Shown here: one piece after another, positions 1-7,558 of the stretch | How the letters are laid out: every line of letters begins with the position of its first letter | How positions within the stretch are numbered: position 1 is the stretch's first letter | From: Candidatus Solirubrobacter pratensis | Lineage (GTDB): Bacteria > Actinomycetota > Thermoleophilia > Solirubrobacterales > Solirubrobacteraceae | Direction: 5' to 3' | Length of the DNA: 64,000 nt | Assembly (NCBI RefSeq): GCF_000425945.1 | Contig: NZ_AUEK01000013.1 | Location: 62,001 to 126,000, forward strand | Notes under the pieces: model-generated | The model's database searches: none | Told to the model about the DNA's origin: nothing | The model's input: only the letters and a program-made list of their open reading frames with translations | Made by a program: the position numbers and the translations under genes

Positions 1-575
1 GGCTGCGTGAGCGCGCGGGCGGCCGCGAGCTCGACCCGGAGCTGATCGCCGCGCTGGTCGAGGACGATCCGGTCGAGGAGACGCGCGAGTATCACCACCG
101 GCCGACCGTCCCGCTCGACGAGCGCGGGCAGGGCGACGCCCACGTCACGTTCGCGTTCGCCGCCCACCGCGCGGTGGTCGACGTCGACGTCGAGCTGGGG
201 CTCGTGCGGGTCGTCGAGATCGCCACCGCGCAGGACGTCGGCAAGGCGATCAACCCGCAGGCGGTCGAGGGGCAGATCGAGGGCGGTATCGCGCAGGGGC
301 TCGGGCTGGCGCTGATGGAGGAGATCCAGGTCGTGGACGGGCTCGTGCGCAACGCGTCCTTCACCGACTACCTGATCCCGACGGTGCTCGACATGCCGCC
401 CGTGGAGCTCGACGTCCTGGAGCTCGGCGACCCCGACTCGCCGTACGGGCTGCGCGGGATCGGCGAGCCGCCGACGATCTCCTCGACCCCCGCGGTGGTT
501 GCCGCCCTGCGCGACGCGACGGGGCGCGAGCTCGTACGCGTGCCTGTGCGTCCGGATGACATCGTGGGGCTATGA
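1..575 (+). CDS. Xanthine dehydrogenase, molybdopterin-binding subunit (3' end only)
   Basis: The gene is cut by the left edge and reads in frame 3 to a TGA at 573-575. The visible residues are the C-terminal part of the molybdopterin-binding large subunit of xanthine dehydrogenase: a conserved stretch around AINPQAVEGQIEGG followed by the GIGEP motif, where the Glu acts as general base in this family. Xanthine dehydrogenase makes urate, the substrate that leads to the reactions encoded by the next two genes. The stop overlaps the next start (ATGA at 572-575), so the genes are probably translationally coupled. The other subunits and urate oxidase would be expected to the left. The family call is firm; the exact substrate (xanthine versus hypoxanthine) rests on operon context. 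Confidence 0.88.
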   Translation, partial: LRERAGGRELDPELIAALVEDDPVEETREYHHRPTVPLDERGQGDAHVTFAFAAHRAVVDVDVELGLVRVVEIATAQDVGKAINPQAVEGQIEGGIAQGLGLALMEEIQVVDGLVRNASFTDYLIPTVLDMPPVELDVLELGDPDSPYGLRGIGEPPTISSTPAVVAALRDATGRELVRVPVRPDDIVGL

Positions 576-2731
576 GACTGATCGCCGTCGCCCGCGGAGA
601 CGCGCCGCCCGACACCGTGATCGAGGGCGCGCGGGTGTTCTCCGCCTTCACGCGCGAGTGGCTCCAGGGCGACGTGGCGATCGCCGGCGGGCGGATCGCC
701 GGCGTCGGCGCCTATGAGGGCGGCGAGCGCATCGACGGCCGCGGGAAGTGGCTCGTGCCCGGGTTCATCGACGCCCACGTGCACCTGGAGTCCTCGAAGC
801 TGACGCCGCGCGAGTTCGCCCGCGCCGTCGTCCCGCGCGGCACGACGACGGTCGTCACGGACCCGCACGAGATCGCCAACGTGGCGGGCGTCGCCGGCGT
901 GCGCTGGCTGCTCGACGCGGCCGAGGGCCTGCCGCTCGACGTGTTCGTGATGGCGCCCTCGTGCGTCCCCGCCTCGGGCTTCGAGTCCCCGTGCGGGCCG
1001 CTCGGGCCGGACGAGATGCGCGAGATCCTGCGCCACCCGCGGGCGATCGGCGTGGCCGAGATGATGAACTTCCCGGGCGTCATCGCGGGCGACCCGGACG
1101 TGCTCGCGCGGATGGTCGCGGCGCATGTCGACGGTCACGCGCCGGGCGTGACGGGCGCGCGGCTGGACGCGTACGTCGCGGCCGGCATCGGCTCCGACCA
1201 CGAGGCGACGACGCCGGAGGAGGCGCTCGAGAAGCGCCGGCGCGGCATGTGGGTGCTGATCCGCGAGGCCTCCAATGCCCGCAACCTCGTCGACCTGCTC
1301 GCCCTCGTCCGCGAGCATGGCCCGGACTACTGCGCGTTCTGCACCGACGACCGCGAGCCCGACTTCCTCTTCCGCGAGGGTCACATCGACCAGATGTGCC
1401 GGATCGCCGTCGGCGAGGGCATCGCGCCCGAGGACGTGCTCGTGATGGCGACGCTGCACGGCGCGCGGGCGCACGGGCTGCTCGATCGCGGGGCGATCGC
1501 GCCCGGGATGGTCGCCGACGTGGTGCTGCTCGACGACGTCGTGGACTTCCGGGCGTCGCTGGTGCTCAAGCAGGGCCGCCGGCCCGAGTTCGGCGGTGCG
1601 ACGGCCCGCGGGCTGGAGGGGACGATGCGCTCGATCCCCGTCCGGTTCGAGATCCCGGGCGCGCCGGAGCGCGTGCGCGTGATCGAGATCCAGCCGGGGC
1701 AGTTGATCACGGGGGCGGGCGTCGAGGCGCCGCGGGTGGTTGACGGCCACGTCGTCGCCGACCCGGAGCGCGACCTGGCGAAGATCGCCGTGATCGAGCG
1801 CCACCACGCAACCGGCCGCGTCGGGCTCGGGCTCGTGCGCGGCTTCGGGCTGCGCGCGGGCGCGTTCGCCTCGACCGTGGCGCACGACGCACACAATCTG
1901 GTGGTCGTCGGCGTCGCCGACGATGACATGCGGGTCTGCGCCGAGCGCGCCCAGGCGCTCGGCGGCGGCCTTGTCGTCGCGCGCGGCGGTGCCGTGCGCG
2001 GCGAGCTTCCGCTGCCGGTCGCCGGGCTGCTCTCCGACGAGCCAGTCGAGGTCGTCGCCGCGCGGCTCGAGGGTCTGCAGGAGCTGCTGGCCGAGCAGGG
2101 CGTGGCGATCGGCGCGCCGTTCATGACGCTCTCGTTCCTCGCCCTCTCGGTGATCCCGTCGCTGAAGATCACCGACCGCGGGCTGGTCGACGTCGACGCG
2201 TTCGAGCTCGTGCCGCTCGCGCTGGGCGAGGACGCCGCCTCAGGCGGCAACGGCCGCATCTCCCTCTCCCGTGATGCCTTCGTCGCCCGCTTCGGCGCGC
2301 TCTACGAGGCCTCGCCGTGGGTCGCCGAGGACGCCTGGCGCCCGGAGGGCTTCGCCGACGCCGAGGAGCTCCACGCCGCCCTTGCCGCGGCGATGTACTC
2401 GGCCTCCGAGGAGCGCCGGATCGGGCTGATCCGCGCACATCCGGACCTCGGCGAGCGCGTGGCGGTGCTGACCGGCGCCTCCCGTTCCGAGCAGTCGGGC
2501 GCGGGGCTGGACCACCTCTCGCCGGAGCAGTACGAGCGCTTCACCGCGCTCAACGCCGCCTACCGCGAGCGCTTCGGCTTCCCGTTCGTCATCTGCGTCC
2601 GCGAGCACACCCGCGAGTCGATCCTCGCCAGCGCGGGCGTGCGCCTGGCCCATTCGCGCGAGCACGAGGTCGAGACGGCGCTGGCGGAGATCGCGAAGAT
2701 CGCGCGGCTGCGGCTGGACGACGCGCTATGA
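572..2731 (+). CDS. ade: Adenine deaminase fused to OHCU decarboxylase (719 aa)
   Basis: Two enzymes occupy one frame. Residues 1 to about 550 match adenine deaminase (adenine to hypoxanthine): metal site HVHLES at about 69-74, PHEIANV at about 98, AEMMNFPGV, GSDHEA, CTDDREPD, and the usual C-terminal AdeC part. Residues about 561-719 match 2-oxo-4-hydroxy-4-carboxy-5-ureidoimidazoline (OHCU) decarboxylase: the catalytic AHPDLG at about 622, a SEQ-x-GL segment, and FGFPFVICVR near 108-117 of that domain. OHCU decarboxylase performs the last step from urate to S-allantoin. No frameshift or stop separates the two halves. The gene overlaps its neighbours on both sides by 4 nt, placing purine entry and urate breakdown in one operon with the hydroxyisourate hydrolase that makes the OHCU substrate. 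Confidence 0.9.
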   Translation: MRLIAVARGDAPPDTVIEGARVFSAFTREWLQGDVAIAGGRIAGVGAYEGGERIDGRGKWLVPGFIDAHVHLESSKLTPREFARAVVPRGTTTVVTDPHEIANVAGVAGVRWLLDAAEGLPLDVFVMAPSCVPASGFESPCGPLGPDEMREILRHPRAIGVAEMMNFPGVIAGDPDVLARMVAAHVDGHAPGVTGARLDAYVAAGIGSDHEATTPEEALEKRRRGMWVLIREASNARNLVDLLALVREHGPDYCAFCTDDREPDFLFREGHIDQMCRIAVGEGIAPEDVLVMATLHGARAHGLLDRGAIAPGMVADVVLLDDVVDFRASLVLKQGRRPEFGGATARGLEGTMRSIPVRFEIPGAPERVRVIEIQPGQLITGAGVEAPRVVDGHVVADPERDLAKIAVIERHHATGRVGLGLVRGFGLRAGAFASTVAHDAHNLVVVGVADDDMRVCAERAQALGGGLVVARGGAVRGELPLPVAGLLSDEPVEVVAARLEGLQELLAEQGVAIGAPFMTLSFLALSVIPSLKITDRGLVDVDAFELVPLALGEDAASGGNGRISLSRDAFVARFGALYEASPWVAEDAWRPEGFADAEELHAALAAAMYSASEERRIGLIRAHPDLGERVAVLTGASRSEQSGAGLDHLSPEQYERFTALNAAYRERFGFPFVICVREHTRESILASAGVRLAHSREHEVETALAEIAKIARLRLDDAL

Positions 2732-3075
2732 CCGGGTTCCTCACGACCCACGTCCTGGACACCGCGCGGGGACGCCCCGCGGCCGGCGTCGGGATCGCGC
2801 TCGCGCGTTACGCGGGGCCGCGGCGCAAGCTGCTCGGGGACTTCGTCACCAACGCGGAAGGGCGCACCGACGAGCCGCTGATCGCCCACGGGGACCTGCG
2901 CGCGGGCGAGTACGAGCTCGTGTTCGCGATCGGCGACTACTTCCGCGGCGACGAGCACGATCCGCCGTTCCTCGACCTCGTGCCGATCCGCTTCGGCGTC
3001 GCGCATCCGTCGGCGCACTACCACGTGCCGCTGCTCGTCTCCCCCTGGTCCTACAGCACCTACCGCGGCAGCTGA
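2728..3075 (+). CDS. uraH: 5-hydroxyisourate hydrolase (transthyretin-like)
   Basis: This 115-residue protein is full length for the family. It has both family signatures: LTTHVLDTARGRPA at the N-terminus and the C-terminal YSTYRGS tetrapeptide region. Other expected residues, such as the His in the first motif and the HYHVPLLVSP segment, are present. The enzyme opens 5-hydroxyisourate to OHCU, which the decarboxylase domain of the preceding fusion protein then consumes. The start ATG overlaps the upstream TGA (ATGA at 2728-2731), which fixes the start. It is the last gene of the operon, since a GC-rich hairpin follows. Confidence 0.95.
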   Translation: MTGFLTTHVLDTARGRPAAGVGIALARYAGPRRKLLGDFVTNAEGRTDEPLIAHGDLRAGEYELVFAIGDYFRGDEHDPPFLDLVPIRFGVAHPSAHYHVPLLVSPWSYSTYRGS

Positions 3076-3080
3076 CCGGT

Positions 3081-3103
3081 CGCCCGCGTCGGGAGGGCGG
3101 GCG
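3081..3103 (+). terminator. Hairpin after purine operon
   Basis: Perfect 7-bp arms CGCCCGC / GCGGGCG (3081-3087 and 3097-3103) enclose a 9-nt loop just after the uraH stop. There is no clear T-run, as is common at this GC content. A second palindromic run GGCCGGCCGGCC follows. Confidence 0.5.
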
Positions 3104-3750
3104 AGGCCGGCCGGCCGCACGCTCATGGGGCGGTCGGCACCGTGCACAACGCGCCCGTGGTCGTCGTGGGAGGCATGCGGGATGACCCGCGTGCGAGGGG
3201 GGCGCTGGCGCGGCGTGCCTTCATCGCGCGCGGCGGCGCTCCTGATCGTGGAGGCGCTCACGTCGTAGCGATCGCGCGCGTCCGCGCCGGGCCCGGGGGC
3301 CGGCACCACGCGGTTCGCCTTGGCGCGCATCGCCCCCGCCCCGCCCCGCCGCGGTCGCCGCGCCGTGCCGAGGCCGCGAGCCGCGCCGTCGCCGGGAGCC
3401 GCGCCGTCGCCGCGCCTCGGCAGGTCCGACGAGCTGCGCCGGTGAGGGGGTGGCGCGGGTTGCCGCGCCACTCCGCGGGCGGCTCGTCGCCCGACATGAA
3501 CTCGCCGCGACCCGGTGCCCAACGAGACGCCCGGGGCCGCACCCGGCGGCGCCTCGCCGCGTCACGTCTCGCCGCGCCTCGCCTCACGCGGCCTCGGCTC
3601 GTCCCGTCGCGCCTCACCGCGCTTCGCGGGCCGCGCGTGCGGCGCCTCTTCTCGCCGCGGTCCGGCAGGTCCGGCGAACTGCGCTGGTAAGGGAGCGGGT
3701 CAGGTTGTCTGCGCGGTTCGCGGGGCCGCGTGATCGTTTTGGGGCCGCGA
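3104..3750. repeat. Non-coding GC-rich region with degenerate direct repeats
   Basis: No reading frame here resembles a protein; all translations are Arg/Pro/Ala-rich low-complexity. The DNA has irregular TCGCC/GCGCC-type runs. A 30-bp direct repeat occurs at 3419-3448 and 3664-3693 with four mismatches, and a 12-bp inverted piece of it (GGCGAACTGCGC) recurs at 3911-3922. The region directly abuts the palindromic element at 3756-3804. Confidence 0.55.
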
Positions 3751-3990
3751 TGCGAGGGGTGCCTCACGAACCTTCGAATAGTTCGAAGGTTCGTGAGGCA
3801 CCCCCCGGAGACACCGCGCGAAGATGATCGAACGTGCGCGAACGCGCGACCACGATGATCGATCGTGACCGTCAGCCCGCCAAGCCGGACAGACCCGCAT
3901 CCCCCACCCGGCGCAGTTCGCCGAACCCGGAACCCGCGCCCGAGGTTCGCGCACCAGCCGACCATCGTGACCGTCAGCCCGCCAAGCCAT
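3700..3990 (-). repeat. Dispersed palindromic repeat element, copy 1
   Basis: The core is a perfect inverted repeat with 23-bp arms (3756-3778 and 3782-3804) around a 3-nt loop, containing ACGAACCTTCGAA. Read on the minus strand, the core is preceded by GGCTTGGCGGG, a GATGCGGG stretch and GACGGTCACGATCGA, and followed by CCAAAACGATCA then CGGCCCCGCGAACC. The same blocks in the same order occur at 24620-24835 on the plus strand. Within this copy a 25-bp block is exactly duplicated at 3862-3886 and 3964-3988. No protein is encoded. A mobile non-autonomous element, a structured RNA or a protein-binding cruciform are all possible. Confidence 0.7.
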
Positions 3991-4104
3991 GGACGACACC
4001 GCTCGCGCATGGACGGCGCCACCCATAGCCCGGATACCCCCGGGCGCGCCGGCTCGCCGCCACCCGCTGAGCGCGATTTATCCCGGCGCGCCAGGATGCG
4101 GGGC

Positions 4105-4974
4105 ATGAGCGCAGCCACCACGCCCGGCGCCCGCTACGGCGTCACCTCGATGGTCGCGCCGCTGCGGCGCGTCCTCATCCGCCGTCCGGCCACGTCCGGG
4201 GACTGGGACGCCGCCGGCTGGCGCGTCCCGGATTCCGGCTCGCTGGAGCGCCAGCACGAAGCCTTCGCGCAGCTCCTGAGCGACCTCGGCGTGGAGGTCG
4301 AGCTGGCCGGCTCGATCGACGGCCTGGTCGACGCCGTCTACATGCACGACCCGCTGATCATGACGGCGCGCGGCGGCATCCCCCTCAACATGGCCAAGCC
4401 GATCCGGTCGAGCGAGCCGCGGCACGCCGCCGAGGAGCTCGAGCGGCTCGGCATCCCGGTCGTCGGCACGCTCGAGGGTGACGCCTACGCCGACGGCGGC
4501 GACCGCTTCTGGCTTGACGACCACACGATCGCGCTCGGCCTCGGGTACCGCACCAACCGCGCCGGCGCACAGGCGCTCCAGGCGCTGCTGACCCCCGAGG
4601 GCGTCCACGTCGAGACCTACGACATGCCGCACGACCAGGGCCCCGCCTACGTCCTGCATCTGCAGTCGTTCCTCTCCGCCGTCACCGAGGACCTGTTCGT
4701 CGTCTACGAGCCGCTCGCCCCGGTGCGGCTGCTGCAGGACCTCAAGGAGCGAGGGATCGGCTGGATTGCGATCGATCCCGACAGCTACGCCGCCATGGGC
4801 TGCAACATCCTTGCGGTCCGCCCCGGGGTCGTCGTGATGGTCGACGCCGCGCCCATGGTCCGCGACGAGCTCGCCAAGCGCGGGATCGAGGTCCATACCT
4901 ACGACGGCTCCGACCTCTCGCTCAAGGGCGACGGCGGCCCCACCTGCCTGACCGCGCCGCTGCTGCGCCGCTGA
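4105..4974 (+). CDS. Amidinotransferase/dimethylarginine dimethylaminohydrolase-family protein
   Basis: The 289-residue product has the fold signatures of the guanidino-group modifying superfamily (arginine deiminase, dimethylargininase, amidinotransferase). It has an acidic EGDAYADGGD segment in the middle, a His in the VLHLQS segment, and a near-C-terminal Cys in GPTCLTAP, which together fit the Asp/Glu-His-Cys catalytic set. Length and the short C-terminus are closest to dimethylargininase-like enzymes. An ATG at 4096 in the same frame is an alternative start; 4105 was preferred because the homology-like sequence begins there. It has no operon partner: non-coding repeats precede it and an opposing gene follows two bases after its stop. 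Substrate is unknown. Confidence 0.78.
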   Translation: MSAATTPGARYGVTSMVAPLRRVLIRRPATSGDWDAAGWRVPDSGSLERQHEAFAQLLSDLGVEVELAGSIDGLVDAVYMHDPLIMTARGGIPLNMAKPIRSSEPRHAAEELERLGIPVVGTLEGDAYADGGDRFWLDDHTIALGLGYRTNRAGAQALQALLTPEGVHVETYDMPHDQGPAYVLHLQSFLSAVTEDLFVVYEPLAPVRLLQDLKERGIGWIAIDPDSYAAMGCNILAVRPGVVVMVDAAPMVRDELAKRGIEVHTYDGSDLSLKGDGGPTCLTAPLLRR

Positions 4975-4976
4975 GC

Positions 4977-5219
4977 TCAGCGCCTCCGGAAGGTGCGGAA
5001 CGCCTCGAGCAGCGCCGCCCCGTCGGGGTGCTGCTCGAGCGCAGCCGCCGAGGCGAGCCGGACCGTCGTGCGGATCTGGTGGACGTACTCGGTGCACCCC
5101 GCGCACGCCCGCAGGTGGACCTCGAGCCGCTCGCGCGTCTTTGGCTCCAGCGAGCCGTCGACGTAGTCGCTGACGAGCTCGACGAGCTCGCGGCACGTGA
5201 TGCCGCCCGGCGCCGTCAC
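4977..5219 (-). CDS. Zinc-finger anti-sigma factor (80 aa)
   Basis: This short protein carries the zinc-binding anti-sigma motif H-x3-C-x2-C (HLRACAGC) at about residues 33-40, with an upstream Cys in TCRELVELVSDYVDG. There is no membrane segment, so it should be a cytoplasmic anti-sigma factor. Its GTG start (5219-5217) overlaps the TGA of the sigma gene (GTGA), which fixes the start and suggests coupled translation so that sigma and anti-sigma are made in fixed ratio. Redox or metal sensing through the zinc site is usual for this class but cannot be proved here. Confidence 0.87.
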   Translation of the reverse strand: MTAPGGITCRELVELVSDYVDGSLEPKTRERLEVHLRACAGCTEYVHQIRTTVRLASAAALEQHPDGAALLEAFRTFRRR

Positions 5220-5842
5220 GCCGCCATCTCCACGCCGCCCAGGTAGCGCTCGAGCTCGCCGCGGACCTTGGACCGCGCGCGGTGCAGCAGCACGCGCTGG
5301 TTGCCGTCGGTGAGGCCCAGCGCCTCGCTCACCTCGGCGGGGTCCCAGCCTTCGACGTCGCGCAGGACGATCACCTCCTGCTGGCGCGGCGGCAGCTGCG
5401 AGATCGCCATCCGGACCTGCTCGAGCGTCTCCTCCGCGAGCAGCGCGTCCTCCGGCCACGGCTCCGGCGGGACCGACCACGCGCCGGGATGGCGAGCCTG
5501 ATCGGCACCGAAGAAGCGGTCCGGGTCGACGGCCGCGTCGCCGTCGCCGTCCAGCGCGGAAAGCGGCACGCTGCGCCCCTCGCGCTGCCCGCGCGTACGG
5601 GCCTGGTTGGCGACGATGCGGAGGATCCAGGTCTTCAGCGACGAGCGGCCCTCGAAGCGGTCGATCCCGTTCAGCACGCCGAGCCACGCCTCCTGCACGA
5701 CGTCCTCCGCGACGGCGCGCGAGCGCACGTAGGTCTGCGCGATCCTCAGCATCAGCGGGCCGTAGCGCTCGACGAGCTCCATGAAGGCGTCCTCGTCGCC
5801 CGCGCGCAGTCGCGCGATCAGCTCGCGTTCGTCGTCGCTCAC
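5216..5842 (-). CDS. ECF-type RNA polymerase sigma factor (208 aa)
   Basis: Region 2 is visible as LRAGDEDAFMELVERYGPLMLRIAQTY through DVVQEAWLGVLNGIDRF, followed by SLKTWILRIVANQAR. Region 4 is SQLPPRQQEVIVLRDVEGWDPAEVSEALGL with the recognition helix near the C-terminus. A charged linker of about 45 residues separates them, longer than in minimal ECF factors. The GTG start at 5842 was chosen because SDDERELIARL begins the sigma-2 homology there and a TACGCT box lies exactly 6 nt upstream. The gene is followed by, and overlaps, its anti-sigma factor. It is divergent from the small membrane protein at 5891. Confidence 0.92.
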   Translation of the reverse strand: MSDDERELIARLRAGDEDAFMELVERYGPLMLRIAQTYVRSRAVAEDVVQEAWLGVLNGIDRFEGRSSLKTWILRIVANQARTRGQREGRSVPLSALDGDGDAAVDPDRFFGADQARHPGAWSVPPEPWPEDALLAEETLEQVRMAISQLPPRQQEVIVLRDVEGWDPAEVSEALGLTDGNQRVLLHRARSKVRGELERYLGGVEMAA

Positions 5843-5848
5843 GAGCGG

Positions 5849-5854
5849 AGCGTA
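5849..5854 (-). promoter_or_regulatory. -10 box for leaderless sigma gene
   Basis: TACGCT on the minus strand ends 6 nt before the GTG at 5842, the spacing expected for a leaderless transcript. It supports that start. Confidence 0.5.
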
Positions 5855-5890
5855 ACGCCCGGGCGATCGGCCACTACCCTCGGTGCGAGC

Positions 5891-6094
5891 ATGACCGTCG
5901 CGTTCTCGATCCTGTTCGCCGCCGTCGTAGGCGGCGTGATGTTCGCCCTGATCGACAACGTCGGCCGCCGCGAGCGCCGGCCTGCCGACAACGTCTGGAT
6001 CCCGCCCGAGCCTCCCCCGCCCCCGCGCGAGCCGCGCGTACCGAACCCGCCGCCCGTGCCCGACCGCCTGTGGTCCGGGTGGCAGGGCGACTGA
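5891..6094 (+). CDS. Small single-pass membrane protein with proline-rich tail (67 aa)
   Basis: The product has one N-terminal hydrophobic helix (residues about 3-23, VAFSILFAAVVGGVMFALI) followed by a basic stretch RRERR and a Pro-rich tail with PPEPPPPPREPRVPNPPPVP. It belongs to no family I can name. It is divergent from the ECF sigma gene, and a TACCCT box lies at 5875-5880, 10 nt before the ATG. Small size and low-complexity tail lower certainty, but start, hydrophobic segment and stop form a sensible protein. Confidence 0.5.
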   Translation: MTVAFSILFAAVVGGVMFALIDNVGRRERRPADNVWIPPEPPPPPREPRVPNPPPVPDRLWSGWQGD

Positions 6095-6102
6095 GCGAGT
6101 AG

Positions 6103-6430
6103 CGCGCGCTCCTGCGCGAGTCCGACGACTGGGAGCCGCCGCTGCGCGCGCCCGCCCCACGCGCCGATCTCGAGCTCGCCCGCGTCGCCGCCGGCGAGGC
6201 GCCGCCGGAACGCCTGCGCGAGTGGGCGCGCGGCACCGCGATGGAGCGCCGCGCCGTCGTCGGCGGCCTGTGCGAGCCGGCGCTGCTGGACACCGAGGCC
6301 CGCACCGTCGCCGTGCTCGACCTGCTCGACGAGATCACGGGCCGGCATCGAGCACGAGGACGACCGCCGCTCGGACGAGTTCAAGGCGCTGCGCAAGGCG
6401 CTCGGCTACGGCTGCCGGTGCCGCCGGCGC
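6103..6430 (+). pseudogene. Relic of a helical-repeat-like gene, frameshifted
   Basis: From 6103 one frame reads ALLRESDDWEPPLRAPAP, then AMERRAVVGGLCEPALL and VAVLDLLDEIT, with an in-frame TAG at 6100-6102 upstream and no start. At 6339-6341 the frame changes: removing one G from the GGG run continues as AGIEHEDDRRSDEFKALRKALGYG. The amphipathic pattern resembles HEAT/alkylation-repeat proteins, but the family is only a guess. The frame then runs into the end of the opposing gene at 6431, so the C-terminus seems lost. A sequencing indel plus a truncated start is the alternative to real decay. Confidence 0.4.
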
Positions 6431-7558
6431 CTACGCCGCGGTGATGAAGAAGTCGCGCCGGCCGAGCAGCTTGCCGTAGTGGTGCAGGCGCTTGTCGCCG
6501 TAGCCCGGCCAGACGTACCAGCGGTAATGCGCCTCGTCCAGCGTCCATCGCCGTCCGCCATAGGTCCAGCTGCTGCGCAGCCGCAGGTGGTTCTTCCGCG
6601 GCCAGCTGCTCATGACCTTGTGCCAGCGGCCGCCCATGCGGCGGAACAGCTGGACGTTGTAGTAGGCCGCCCCGGCCCGCGCCTTCCAGGTCAGGTTCGG
6701 CGGCTTCGAGCGCGCCCGGGCCTTCTCGATCTGCGCTCCCGGGAGCGGTGAGACGAGCTTGGAGTCGGGCGTCGCCGCGGCCGTCTGGGACGCGGTGTTC
6801 CCCGCCGCATCGAACGCGGTGACCGTGTAGGTGTAAGGGAGGCCGTTGGTCAGCCCGGTGTCCAGGACCGAAGTGCCCGGCCCCTGGTAGACCGTTCGCG
6901 CGGGCGCCCCCGGAGCGGTCGCGATGACGGAGACCGCCTGTGTGTCGGCCGACGGCTTCCAGGCGAGCGCTGCGGTCGTGTCGCCCGGCGTGGCGGTGAC
7001 GTTGCTGAGCGCGGGTGGCGTCGCGTCGTAGGCGAGCGAGAGCGTGAACGGGGCGCTCGTGTTGCCCGCGGCGTCGCGGCACGTGCCGCTTACTCCCGCG
7101 CTCGGCGAGTCCGGCCCGGAGTAGGTCGCCGTCGTGCAGGACGCGATGCCCGACATGGCATCCGTTCCCGACCACGTGATCGCGACCGGCCCGTTGAACC
7201 AGCGCACGTGATCCGGCGCCCGGCTGGTCGTCGCCGTGATCCCGCTGGGCGGCGTGCGGTCGATCCGGATCCGCCGCGTCGTGACCGTCGAGGTCCCGCC
7301 CGCGCTGCTGGCCGTGCACGACTGCGTCACCGACGGGGTGTCACTGCGGAATGTCGTGGCGAGACAGCTGTTCGACTGCGAGGTGATCGGAGCACCGCTC
7401 GGATCCGTAACGCTCCAGTTGACGGTTACGTCGCTCGTGTACCAGTCGTTGGTGCCGAGCGTCCCGTAGATGGACGGGGTGATCACCGGCGCGGCGCTCG
7501 CGGGCGCGGCCGCCGCGAGCGTGAGCAGCACGGTCACGACACCGAAGCGCGCGCTCAC
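6431..7558 (-). CDS. Secreted protein with bacterial Ig-like and fibronectin-III-like domains
   Basis: The 375-residue product begins at a GTG (7558) that overlaps the stop of the upstream gene (GTGA). A signal peptide covers residues 1-22 (cleavage near ASA-AP). Two repeats of the type DWYTSDVTVNWSVTDPSG...SCT and RWFNGPVAITWSGTDAMSG...SCT follow; both are exported Ig-like repeats with paired Cys. Residues about 180-265 look like a fibronectin type III domain (TAALAWKPSAD...TYTVTAFDAAGN). The last 110 residues are Trp/Tyr/Arg-rich (WTYGGRRWTLDEAHYRWYVWPGYG) and may be a ligand-binding beta domain. Cell-surface adhesion or polymer binding is an inference. Confidence 0.72.
   Translation of the reverse strand: MSARFGVVTVLLTLAAAAPASAAPVITPSIYGTLGTNDWYTSDVTVNWSVTDPSGAPITSQSNSCLATTFRSDTPSVTQSCTASSAGGTSTVTTRRIRIDRTPPSGITATTSRAPDHVRWFNGPVAITWSGTDAMSGIASCTTATYSGPDSPSAGVSGTCRDAAGNTSAPFTLSLAYDATPPALSNVTATPGDTTAALAWKPSADTQAVSVIATAPGAPARTVYQGPGTSVLDTGLTNGLPYTYTVTAFDAAGNTASQTAAATPDSKLVSPLPGAQIEKARARSKPPNLTWKARAGAAYYNVQLFRRMGGRWHKVMSSWPRKNHLRLRSSWTYGGRRWTLDEAHYRWYVWPGYGDKRLHHYGKLLGRRDFFITAA

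Noticed and set aside
368..1894. 508-codon minus-strand frame over the adenine deaminase part
   Set aside because: No domain similarity and His/Arg-rich; plus strand matches a known enzyme fully.
3142..3690. Open frames in the 3.1-3.7 kb region as an Arg-rich protein
   Set aside because: The region consists of degenerate repeats, no RBS or start box supports a frame, and all six frames are equally low-complexity.
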